DNA of 64,000 bases from Lachnospiraceae bacterium (lineage in GTDB: Bacteria > Bacillota_A > Clostridia > Lachnospirales > Lachnospiraceae): the NCBI GenBank assembly GCA_004556565.1, contig SFGN01000011.1, positions 1-64,000 on the forward strand. The letters run 5' to 3'. Shown in pieces: positions 1 to 7,063 of this stretch (its first letter is position 1; each line of letters opens with the position of its first letter). The notes below the pieces were generated by a model that was given only the letters and a program-made list of their open reading frames with translations, ran no database searches and was not told the origin of the DNA. A program made the position numbers and the translations under genes.

Positions 1-58
1 CGCAGCGGTATTTTTCGATCAGTTTTTTCAATTCCGGTGATATTCTCATTTTAGCCAT
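1..58 (-). CDS. aph(3')-IIIa: Aminoglycoside 3'-phosphotransferase APH(3')-IIIa, N-terminal fragment cut by the window edge
   Basis: Read on the minus strand from the ATG at 58, the sequence encodes MAKMRISPELKKLIEKYRC and then leaves the window. This is the start of the kanamycin/neomycin phosphotransferase APH(3')-IIIa as I know it, and its position directly after sat4 matches the aadE-sat4-aphA-3 cluster of Gram-positive bacteria. A GAGGAAGG ribosome binding site lies just upstream of the ATG. The enzyme transfers phosphate from ATP to the 3'-hydroxyl of aminoglycosides in the cytoplasm. Only 19 codons are visible, so whether the gene is intact cannot be judged here. Confidence 0.9.
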   Translation of the reverse strand, partial: MAKMRISPELKKLIEKYRC

Positions 59-150
59 TTATTATTTCCTTCCTCTTTTCTACAGTATTTAAAGATACCC
101 CAAGAAGCTAATTATAACAAGACGAACTCCAATTCACTGTTCCTTGCATT

Positions 151-693
151 CTAAAACCTTAAATACCAGAAAACAGCTTTTTCAAAGTTGTTTTCAAAGT
201 TGGCGTATAACATAGTATCGACGGAGCCGATTTTGAAACCACAATTATGATAGAATTTACAAGCTATAAGGTTATTGTCCTGGGTTTCAAGCATTAGTCC
301 ATGCAAGTTTTTATGCTTTGCCCATTCTATAGATATATTGATAAGCGCGCTGCCTATGCCTTGCCCCCTGAAATCCTTACATACGGCGATATCTTCTATA
401 TAAGCGTACCGGTTCCAATTTTTTCGCAGTTTAACTTTTCCGACGCATTTATCGTCTTGGTAGTAAAGATATATTATCTTATCAGTATTGTCAATATATT
501 CAAGGCAATCTGCCTCCTCATCCTCTTCATCCTCTTCGTCTTGGTAGCTTTTTAAATATGGCGCTTCATAGAGTAATTCTGTAAAGGTCCAATTCTCGTT
601 TTCATACCTCGGTATAATCTTACCTATCACCTCAAATGGTTCGCTGGGTTTATCGATATCTTTCAGGTGCCCTGCTTTCATTTCTGTAATCAC
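151..693 (-). CDS. sat4: Streptothricin acetyltransferase (GNAT family)
   Basis: This 180-residue GNAT acetyltransferase agrees, as far as I can recall it, with SAT-4 over its full length, including the acidic run DEEDEEDEEAD near residue 52. The acetyl-CoA signature of the fold is the stretch around RGQGIGSALI (about residues 109-118). SAT-4 acetylates streptothricin (nourseothricin) and inactivates it. The start overlaps the stop of the upstream aadE remnant by four bases (ATGA), and the aph(3')-IIIa start follows 92 bases downstream, which is the classical gene order and coupling of this cluster. The gene is more AT-rich than the chromosome to its right, in line with horizontal acquisition. 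It appears intact. Confidence 0.95.
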   Translation of the reverse strand: MITEMKAGHLKDIDKPSEPFEVIGKIIPRYENENWTFTELLYEAPYLKSYQDEEDEEDEEADCLEYIDNTDKIIYLYYQDDKCVGKVKLRKNWNRYAYIEDIAVCKDFRGQGIGSALINISIEWAKHKNLHGLMLETQDNNLIACKFYHNCGFKIGSVDTMLYANFENNFEKAVFWYLRF

Positions 694-1379
694 TGTTCCC
701 GCCTCTCTTCTATATCAGCGGCATATGTGCTATCCAGGCAGCCGGTTTTACCAGTGTATTTTTTATACATGTCCCTGGTATATTTTGTTATATTCCTATC
801 ATACTCCGGATAGGCATAATGAAGCCTTTCCGCCACCTCACCGGATACCGCCCTGAACAATTGATGGCATAGAAATAATGCTTCCCATATGTTTTCATAG
901 GAATCCATCCGGTAGGTGGACAAAAGTTTCTCCCACAAATCCTCGGATATATACCTTTCAATAAACTTATAGTTCTTGCCTACACTTAATTTAAAGCCTG
1001 TTTCGATGCCGACCTTCCATGATATCATTCTCAGCAGCTCATGGCGAACAATCTGATTAAAATGATCAATAGCAAATAAAATTTCCTTACGGCACAATCC
1101 TTTAATAACATAAGGTGTTACATTCCAAAATTCATTGCAGCAATCATCATACTCCCTTGCGCTTGGCTTTCTTACATGATAATGATAAAAGTCATCTGTG
1201 TGCATATGCACAGACTTTTCCAAATCTGATTCTTTTGCAACAGCAGATGCCGTTGTAGTTTTTCCTGTCCCCGGCGCCGATTTATCTTTTTCTTTCTGAA
1301 AATGGGCAATTCCACAATGGAACTGCCCATATATTTTGAAAATTATGCGATTTTTTAGTCTCTGCACCGTTTTCAGCAC
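690..1379 (-). pseudogene. aadE: Chimeric, 5'-truncated aadE (ANT(6)-Ia C-terminus behind a P-loop fragment)
   Basis: From about residue 67 (base 1181) to the stop, the reading frame is the C-terminal half or more of streptomycin 6-adenylyltransferase ANT(6)-Ia, starting at YHVRKPSAREYDD. The N-terminal nucleotidyltransferase half that carries the catalytic acidic residues is missing. In its place, residues 35-66 hold a P-loop segment (APGTGKTT, then a THDDFYHY-like end: TDDFYHY) from an unrelated kinase-like ATPase. The only upstream start in frame is a GTG at 1379 with no ribosome binding site, and a terminator-like hairpin lies at 1302-1330 between that start and the P-loop. I infer that no functional adenylyltransferase is made. 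The fragment still supplies the overlapping context for sat4 translation. Confidence 0.85.
1302..1330 (-). terminator. Terminator-like hairpin upstream of the P-loop/aadE fragment
   Basis: Two 13-base arms (ATGGGCAGTTCCA and TGGAATTGCCCAT) pair around a TTG loop with a single G-T mismatch, followed on the minus strand by TTTTC. It would stop transcription arriving from the lysS side before it reaches the resistance genes, so it may be the terminator of a gene lost when the element rearranged. Confidence 0.5.
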
Positions 1380-1382
1380 CGA

Positions 1383-1403
1383 TTGGTGTAAATTTGGTGT
1401 AAA
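1383..1403. repeat. Tandem 11-bp direct repeat at the probable mobile-element boundary
   Basis: The 10-mer TTGGTGTAAA occurs at 1383-1392 and again at 1394-1403, one helical turn apart. A second doublet, GCACCG, occurs just to its left at about 1363-1368 and 1376-1381. Helically phased short direct repeats next to a resistance element and the 3' end of a conserved gene resemble recombinase arm sites or an attachment site. No integrase is in the window, so this is inference. Confidence 0.35.
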
Positions 1404-1434
1404 GAGGTAAATTTATTCGGTTTTGAAAGTCCCG

Positions 1435-1461
1435 AAACCCGCATAAACACTGGGTTTTTTC
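1435..1461. terminator. Hairpin after lysS
   Basis: AAACCC and GGGTTT arms flank an 11-base loop directly after the lysS stop. The T-run is stronger on the plus strand (TTTTTT) than on the minus strand (TTT), so it may act in both directions as the lysS terminator and as an insulator against the resistance segment. Confidence 0.5.
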
Positions 1462-2961
1462 TTACTTGTCGTTCGGTAAGGACTTCATCGTCGGGAACAG
1501 CAGCACATCTCTTATCGCCGCGCTGTCTGTCAGCAGCATACACATTCTGTCGATTCCGAATCCGATTCCTCCCGTCGGCGGCATACCGATTTCGAGTGCA
1601 TTCATGAAATCTTCATCAGTTGTATTTGCTTCATCATTGCCCTGGGCGAGCTGCTCTTCCTGATCTTTGAAGCGTGCCCGTTGGTCGATCGGGTCATTCA
1701 GCTCGGAGTAAGCATTTGCCATCTCCCATCCGTTCATGAAGAACTCGAAACGTTCCACATATTCCGGATTCTCCGGTTTCTTCTTGGTAAGCGGAGAAAT
1801 CTCGATCGGATGATCCATAACGAATGTAGGCTGAATCAAATGATCTTCTACATACTCTTCGAAGAAGAGGTTCAGGATGTCACCTTTCTTATGTCTTTCC
1901 TCAAATTCTACATGATGCTCTTTTGCCAGTGCCCTTGCCTGTTCCAGTGTCTCCACTTCGTTCCAGTCAACACCTGCATATTTCTTAACGGCATCTACCA
2001 TTGTGATTCTTTCAAACGGCTTGCCGAGATCCATCTCAATACCGTTGTAAACGATAGTGGTTGTCCCAAGTACTTCCTGTGCCACATGACGGTACAGGTT
2101 TTCTGTCAGATCCATCATGCCATGATAGTCTGTATATGCCTGGTACAGTTCCATCAGCGTAAATTCCGGATTGTGTCTGGTATCCAGTCCTTCATTACGG
2201 AATACACGGCCGATCTCATATACTTTTTCAAGTCCGCCGACAATCAGACGCTTCAGATATAGCTCCAGTGAAATACGGAGTTTCAGATCTTCGTCCAGTG
2301 CATTAAAATGTGTCTCGAACGGTCTTGCCGCAGCACCTCCCGCATTCTGGACAAGCATCGGTGTCTCTACTTCCATAAATCCCTGTGCATCCAGGTATTT
2401 ACGGATAGAGCTGATGATTTTCGAGCGCTTGATAAAGGTATCTTTTACTTCCGGATTCATGATCAGATCCACATATCTCTGACGATAACGAAGGTCCGTG
2501 TTCGTAAGCCCGTGGAATTTCTCCGGCAGAATCTGGAGACTCTTGGAGAGCAGTGTGATTTCCGTAGCGTGGATAGAAATCTCCCCGGTTTTTGTTTTGA
2601 ATACTTCACCGCCGATTCCGATCACATCTCCCACATCAAACTTTTTGAAATCTTTGTAAACATCTTCACCCACATTATCTCTTGCAACGTAAGACTGGAT
2701 ATTTCCCTGAAGATCCTGGACATTACAGAAGGATGCTTTTCCCATGACACGCTTGGACATCATACGACCTGCAATTGTAACATGTTTTCCTTCCAGTTCC
2801 TCAAAATTATCCTTAATTTCCTGACTGTGGTGTGACTGTTCATACTTCGTAATAACAAAAGGATCTTTTCCGCCCGCCTGAAGGTCTGCCAGTTTTTCAC
2901 GGCGCACCTTTCTGAGCTGATTTAAATCCGGCTCCTGGTTGTTCTTCTGCTGTTCTGCCAT
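1462..2961 (-). CDS. lysS: Lysyl-tRNA synthetase, class II
   Basis: This protein charges tRNA-Lys with lysine using ATP in the cytoplasm. The 499-residue length is typical. An N-terminal OB-fold anticodon-binding domain (about residues 60-165, containing VTIAGRMMSKRVMGKASF) is followed by the class II catalytic domain. Motif 2 is visible at YEIGRVFRNEGLDTRHNPEFT and motif 3 near the end at GIGFGIDRMCML. The start is supported by GGAAGGAGAGACACAA upstream of the ATG. It follows greA with a 186-base gap that contains small hairpins, and the two probably share the strong promoter at 3819-3847. A tRNA-Lys(CTT) gene, one of its substrates, lies at 60045-60117. Nothing abnormal is seen in the coding sequence, but the resistance element ends only about 60-80 bases past the stop. 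Confidence 0.97.
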   Translation of the reverse strand: MAEQQKNNQEPDLNQLRKVRREKLADLQAGGKDPFVITKYEQSHHSQEIKDNFEELEGKHVTIAGRMMSKRVMGKASFCNVQDLQGNIQSYVARDNVGEDVYKDFKKFDVGDVIGIGGEVFKTKTGEISIHATEITLLSKSLQILPEKFHGLTNTDLRYRQRYVDLIMNPEVKDTFIKRSKIISSIRKYLDAQGFMEVETPMLVQNAGGAAARPFETHFNALDEDLKLRISLELYLKRLIVGGLEKVYEIGRVFRNEGLDTRHNPEFTLMELYQAYTDYHGMMDLTENLYRHVAQEVLGTTTIVYNGIEMDLGKPFERITMVDAVKKYAGVDWNEVETLEQARALAKEHHVEFEERHKKGDILNLFFEEYVEDHLIQPTFVMDHPIEISPLTKKKPENPEYVERFEFFMNGWEMANAYSELNDPIDQRARFKDQEEQLAQGNDEANTTDEDFMNALEIGMPPTGGIGFGIDRMCMLLTDSAAIRDVLLFPTMKSLPNDK

Positions 2962-3147
2962 TTGTGTCTCTCCTTCCTTTTTATGAAAATGCAGACCTCT
3001 TGCAATAAGAGGCCTGTATGAATTGTGCTTCCCTGCATGAATCAGATGAGGATTGCTCCCGCACCGGGACTCGCAGGAGAGTCCTGAAAATGATTTTCTT
3101 ATGCCGTCTTATTTCTTGTAATAAACATGACTTATCGACATGTTGCT

Positions 3148-3633
3148 TTACAGGGAACGGCTGATTGCCAGGACTTTGTACTGAATCGTACCTGCCTGTG
3201 TCTCTACATCGACCACATCTCCTACTGTCTTGCCGATCAGTGCCTGGCCTACCGGAGACTCGTTTGAAATTTTTCCTTCCAGGCTGTTTGATTCTGTAGA
3301 ACCTACAATCTTAAATTCCATCTCTTCTGCAAATGTTATGTCATATACTTTTACGTTGCATCCGACATTGATCTTATCAAAATCCACCTCATCTTCTACA
3401 ACGACTTCTGCATTTTTAAGGATTCCTTCCAGCTCTTCAATTCTTGCCTCGATATCACGCTGCTCATCCTTAGCTGCATCATATTCAGCATTTTCCGATA
3501 AGTCTCCCTGCTCCCTGGCTTCTCTGATTTTTGCTGCAACCTCTTTACGTTTCACTACTTTCAGATTCTCAAGCTCATCCTCCAGTGCCTTCAACCCTGC
3601 ATAAGTAAGTAATCTTTTCTTTGCTTCTGCCAT
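3148..3633 (-). CDS. greA: Transcription elongation factor GreA
   Basis: GreA rescues backtracked RNA polymerase by stimulating cleavage of the nascent transcript. The 161-residue protein has the expected N-terminal coiled coil (about residues 10-75) with the acidic tip signature GDLSENAEYDAAKDEQ, followed by an FKBP-like C-terminal domain ending in GTIQYKVLAIS. An AAAGGAAC ribosome binding site precedes the ATG. It is the first gene of a probable greA-lysS unit expressed from the consensus promoter at 3819-3847, leaving a leader of roughly 180 bases that contains a short hairpin at 3752-3776. Confidence 0.96.
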   Translation of the reverse strand: MAEAKKRLLTYAGLKALEDELENLKVVKRKEVAAKIREAREQGDLSENAEYDAAKDEQRDIEARIEELEGILKNAEVVVEDEVDFDKINVGCNVKVYDITFAEEMEFKIVGSTESNSLEGKISNESPVGQALIGKTVGDVVDVETQAGTIQYKVLAISRSL

Positions 3634-3818
3634 GATTTTTGTTCCTTTCTTTTCGTTACTTTTTCGTCTCTTTTTCGTAACTTTCTTGTTTTTCTTTATT
3701 GCTTTATTTCTCTGTATTTTCCTGTATCTTCCGTAAAATCATACTCTTTCCACCGCCGGTAAAGAGTCATTGTTCTGTACTGTTTTTCTCCGTGGATTCC
3801 AGTTACCACAATTTTAAT

Positions 3819-3847
3819 ATTATACCGAGTCGTTATAATACTGTCAA
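3819..3847 (-). promoter_or_regulatory. Consensus sigma-A promoter for greA-lysS
   Basis: On the minus strand TTGACA (3847-3842) and TATAAT (3824-3819) are separated by exactly 17 bases, a perfect match to the housekeeping consensus. The -35 box lies inside the last codons of dusB, so the promoter is embedded in the upstream gene. Confidence 0.85.
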
Positions 3848-4792
3848 GATTTTTTCAAGTTCTTCATAACTCTCAACCTGGTTTATTCTCTCTCTTAGAC
3901 GTGCCGAGCCGTGAAGCCCTTTTGTGTACCAGGCCACATGCTTACGCATCTCCCGGATTCCGGCGGCTTCGCCTTTTTGTACCATCTGAAGCCGGGCATG
4001 GCGAAGCATTGTATCCCGGATTATTTCTGTCGACGGTCTGGGCGGTATTGTCCCACTTTCTTCATATGCAGTAAGCTCGGAAAATATCCATGGATTTCCC
4101 TGTGCTCCTCTTGCAACCATGATTCCGTCACAGCCGGTCTGTTTCCTCAACGCTTCTGCCGACTGCGCGGAAGTAACATCCCCGTTTCCGATAACCGGGA
4201 TGCTGACCGCCTCTTTGACCTGACGAATAATCTCCCAGTCAGCTTTCCCCGAATAATATTGTTCCCTTGTCCTGCCGTGTACTGCGACTGCTGCCGCCCC
4301 CGCCTCTTCCACAATCTTTGCAATCTCAACCGCATTTACATGTTCATCATCAAAACCTTTTCTGATTTTAACAGTGACCGGTTTCTGAATTGCCTTCACA
4401 ATCGCACTTACAATATCATATACAAGCTTCGGCTGTTTCATCAGTGCAGACCCTTCACCGTTTTTTACCACCTTCGGCACCGGACACCCCATATTGATAT
4501 CCAGAATTGCAAACGGCCTCTCTTCGATCATTTTTGCCATCTCGCTCATGATTTTCGGGTCAGAGCCAAATAACTGGAGAGAAACCGGAGTCTCATCCGG
4601 ATGAATGTCAAGCAGACTCTCCGTATTTTTATTATTATAAAGAATCGCTTTTGCGCTGACCATTTCCATGCATAAAAGCCCTGCTCCCTGCTCTTTGCAC
4701 AGCAAGCGAAATGGCAGGTCTGTCACGCCTGCCATGGGCCCTAAAATATAGGAATTATCAAGAGTCACGCTTCCGATTTTCAGTTTTCTCAT
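3833..4792 (-). CDS. dusB: tRNA-dihydrouridine synthase (DusB type)
   Basis: This FMN-dependent enzyme reduces uridine to dihydrouridine in the tRNA D-loop. The 319-residue protein is a TIM barrel that opens with LGPMAGVTDLPFR (FMN site), carries the catalytic cysteine in NMGCPVPKVVKNGEGSALM (about residues 99-117), and has the VHGRTREQYYSGKADW and GNGDV motifs typical of the family. The start is an ATG with only a weak GAGAG signal upstream, 40 bases after coaX, so the two may be co-transcribed. Its last codons contain the -35 element of the greA promoter. Confidence 0.94.
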   Translation of the reverse strand: MRKLKIGSVTLDNSYILGPMAGVTDLPFRLLCKEQGAGLLCMEMVSAKAILYNNKNTESLLDIHPDETPVSLQLFGSDPKIMSEMAKMIEERPFAILDINMGCPVPKVVKNGEGSALMKQPKLVYDIVSAIVKAIQKPVTVKIRKGFDDEHVNAVEIAKIVEEAGAAAVAVHGRTREQYYSGKADWEIIRQVKEAVSIPVIGNGDVTSAQSAEALRKQTGCDGIMVARGAQGNPWIFSELTAYEESGTIPPRPSTEIIRDTMLRHARLQMVQKGEAAGIREMRKHVAWYTKGLHGSARLRERINQVESYEELEKILTVL

Positions 4793-4832
4793 CGCTGTTC
4801 TCTCATCTTTATTTTTTTATTATAGTTTACCT

Positions 4833-5603
4833 TTATTTTCTGTTTTTATTATAAATCAGCCGTAATCCTTCCAAAGTCAGATCCGGGTCGTAGGCATCAA
4901 TCGTATCGGTTTCCTGTGCAATAATTTTGCCCAGCCCGCCGGTTGCCACGACTTTGACATCGGCATAACCGGATTCTTCCTTGATTTTCCTGATGATATA
5001 TTCTGTCTGGCCGATCGCCCCATAGACAAGCCCGGCCTGCATACTGGATATAGTTTCTTTCGCAAGAATCGACTTCGGCTTTTTGATTTCTATTGCTGGC
5101 AGCATTGCCGCATCCCCCCAGAGAGAACGGGCAGCAGTCCGAATGCCCGGAGCGGTAATTCCGGCCTCAAATGTTCCGTTCGGTCCTATCAGGTCATATG
5201 TAGTTGCCGTACCGAAATCCACGACAATGACAGGGCCGCCGAATTTTTCATATCCCGCCACCGCATCCACAATACGGTCCGGGCCGATTTCTTTCGGGTT
5301 CTCTGTCACGATGCGGATTCCGGTCTTTGTCCCCGCAGATACCACTAACGGACGGACTTCCAGATACTTGATAACCCCGCTTGTCAGCGAATGCATGATA
5401 TCCGGCACGACAGATGCCACGATTACTGCATTGATATCCTTTGCCTCAATTCCACGGTGTTCCAGAATTCCGCAGATTTCAAATCCATATTCATCCGAGG
5501 TTCGCGGAAGCTTGGTCGTCATACGGAATGTCCCCAAAAGCTTCTCTTCTTTAAACACGCCAAGGGTAATATTCGTATTTCCTACATCGATTGTCAACAG
5601 CAT
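4833..5603 (-). CDS. coaX: Type III pantothenate kinase
   Basis: This enzyme phosphorylates pantothenate in the first step of coenzyme A synthesis. CoaX belongs to the acetate kinase/Hsp70-like superfamily and does not respond to CoA feedback in the way type I enzymes do. Motifs visible in the 256 residues are DVGNTN at the N-terminus, GPDR near residue 108, and DFGTATTYD near residue 130. The ATG is preceded by AAGGAGGAAACAGCT. The gene lies 20 bases after the small protein at 5624 and 40 bases before dusB, within an apparent birA-DUF-coaX-dusB unit. Pairing birA with coaX puts two cofactor functions together. Confidence 0.95.
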   Translation of the reverse strand: MLLTIDVGNTNITLGVFKEEKLLGTFRMTTKLPRTSDEYGFEICGILEHRGIEAKDINAVIVASVVPDIMHSLTSGVIKYLEVRPLVVSAGTKTGIRIVTENPKEIGPDRIVDAVAGYEKFGGPVIVVDFGTATTYDLIGPNGTFEAGITAPGIRTAARSLWGDAAMLPAIEIKKPKSILAKETISSMQAGLVYGAIGQTEYIIRKIKEESGYADVKVVATGGLGKIIAQETDTIDAYDPDLTLEGLRLIYNKNRK

Positions 5604-5623
5604 AGCTGTTTCCTCCTTTTTTC

Positions 5624-5956
5624 CTATTGTAAATAAAACGTTCTGTAAAATAATTCAAGCTCTTCAAACAGCTCTCTTTTCGTCTGCTGCAATTCTTTGA
5701 TTTTCAGTACGCTTCCGATTTCATCAAAGAAAAAATCATTTTCCTCATGATCAACTTTCAGTTCCAGATTACCTTCTTCATCGTACACAACAAGCAGTAT
5801 GCCTCCCACATCTTCGGTAAACATGACACACATGATCTGCAGCTCCTGCCGGACTGCCTCCGGAAGAAATCCAAAATCCGGATTCATATAAAATTTCTGT
5901 TCATAGAAATTTGCCGCGCAAAGGACGATTCCGTCAATATAATCTTCTTCAAACAT
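5624..5956 (-). CDS. Small conserved Lachnospiraceae protein between birA and coaX (possibly DUF6145)
   Basis: This 110-residue acidic protein starts MFEEDYIDGIVLCAANFYEQ and ends in a Leu/Glu-rich helix (LQQTKRELFEELELFY). I chose the ATG at 5956 because it overlaps the birA stop (ATGTTTGA) and lies nine bases after GGGGAG; an ATG two codons earlier is possible. The function is unknown. I recall similar proteins in the same place in other Lachnospiraceae, possibly called DUF6145, but cannot verify that. Overlap with birA implies translational coupling. No signal peptide or membrane segment is seen. Confidence 0.8.
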   Translation of the reverse strand: MFEEDYIDGIVLCAANFYEQKFYMNPDFGFLPEAVRQELQIMCVMFTEDVGGILLVVYDEEGNLELKVDHEENDFFFDEIGSVLKIKELQQTKRELFEELELFYRTFYLQ

Positions 5957-6935
5957 ATCCATACACTCCCCGGACAGATACCTCTCCCGCATAAACCGCT
6001 TCCCTGGTTCCGTCCTCTTTACACACAATCAGCTGTCCCTGCTCATCAATACCGACGGCCTGCGCCCGGTAGCTGTCTTTTGCCCCGCAGATTCTGACTT
6101 CACGTCCACGGTTCACCAAAAGCTCATTGTACGCTTCCTGAATGTCCGTCAGGTCTTGCTTTTGAAGGAACTGCTCATAACAAATTTCAAACACTTTTAA
6201 TATTTCCGCAATAAGCGGTGCCCGCCTTACCGTATGGCCAAGCTCCAGCCGCAGGGACGATGCCGTTTCCCGGATTTCTTCCGGAAATTCACATAAATTT
6301 ACATTGATTCCGACTCCGATGATCACATGATTGATGTATTCAATTTCTGTACTCATTTCCGTCAGAATCCCGACAAGCTTTTTCCCGCCGCAGACGATAT
6401 CATTCGGCCATTTTATCTGCACGTCAAGACCTGTGGTATTTCTGATTCCGACAGCTACGCTGTATGCCATGACCAGCGTAAGCATCGGAGCTTTTGACGG
6501 CTCTATATCGGGTCTGAGAAGAAGTGTCATATAAATATTTTCCCCTGAAGGAGATTCCCAGCTTCTTCCCCTTCGCCCTCTTCCGGCACTCTGCATTTCG
6601 GCAACGACAAGCGTGCCCTGGGGTTCATCCGCATCTCCGCACTGTTTTGCCCGGAGATTCGTAGAATCTGTTTCTTTATAATAATGAATATTCTGACCTG
6701 CCCATTTCGTCCGGCCTGCGAGCAGGCTTTTCAGCTCCTGCTCTGTCATCACATCCGGAGTATTGAGAATACGGTATCCTTTATTGCGGACTGCCTCTAT
6801 CTCATACCCTTCTTCTTTTAACTGACTGATAACCTTCCACACAGCAGTCCTGGACACCCCAAACTGCTCACACAACTGCTGTCCGGACACATAATCCCCA
6901 CTCTCACGGAGCATTTTTAATATCTCTGCTTTCAC
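5949..6935 (-). CDS. birA: Bifunctional biotin-protein ligase / biotin operon repressor
   Basis: This protein joins biotin to carboxylase carrier domains through biotinyl-5'-AMP and can repress biotin genes. An N-terminal winged helix (SGQQLCEQFGVSRTAVWKVI) precedes the ligase domain, which shows GRGRRGRSWESPSGEN (biotinyl-AMP loop), KWPNDIVCGGKKLVGIL, and a small C-terminal SH3-like domain. I start it at the GTG at 6935 because AGGAG lies five bases upstream; a TTG seven codons earlier lacks such a site. The length is then 328 residues, normal for the DNA-binding class. Its stop overlaps the downstream small gene. Confidence 0.94.
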   Translation of the reverse strand: MKAEILKMLRESGDYVSGQQLCEQFGVSRTAVWKVISQLKEEGYEIEAVRNKGYRILNTPDVMTEQELKSLLAGRTKWAGQNIHYYKETDSTNLRAKQCGDADEPQGTLVVAEMQSAGRGRRGRSWESPSGENIYMTLLLRPDIEPSKAPMLTLVMAYSVAVGIRNTTGLDVQIKWPNDIVCGGKKLVGILTEMSTEIEYINHVIIGVGINVNLCEFPEEIRETASSLRLELGHTVRRAPLIAEILKVFEICYEQFLQKQDLTDIQEAYNELLVNRGREVRICGAKDSYRAQAVGIDEQGQLIVCKEDGTREAVYAGEVSVRGVYGYV

Positions 6936-7063
6936 GTTCTCTCCTGTTATCCGCAAATTATAATCATTCAGCCCACATCATTGTCAAAATGTACATACTG
7001 TGCTTCCCGACTTCCGGACTGCTTCATTCAAACTCACCTGCAGGACCTGACACCGTCATATCC

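Noticed and set aside
3230..3604. Plus-strand frame of 124 codons opposite greA
   Set aside because: It is the Ser-rich shadow of the greA reading frame and has no ribosome binding site.
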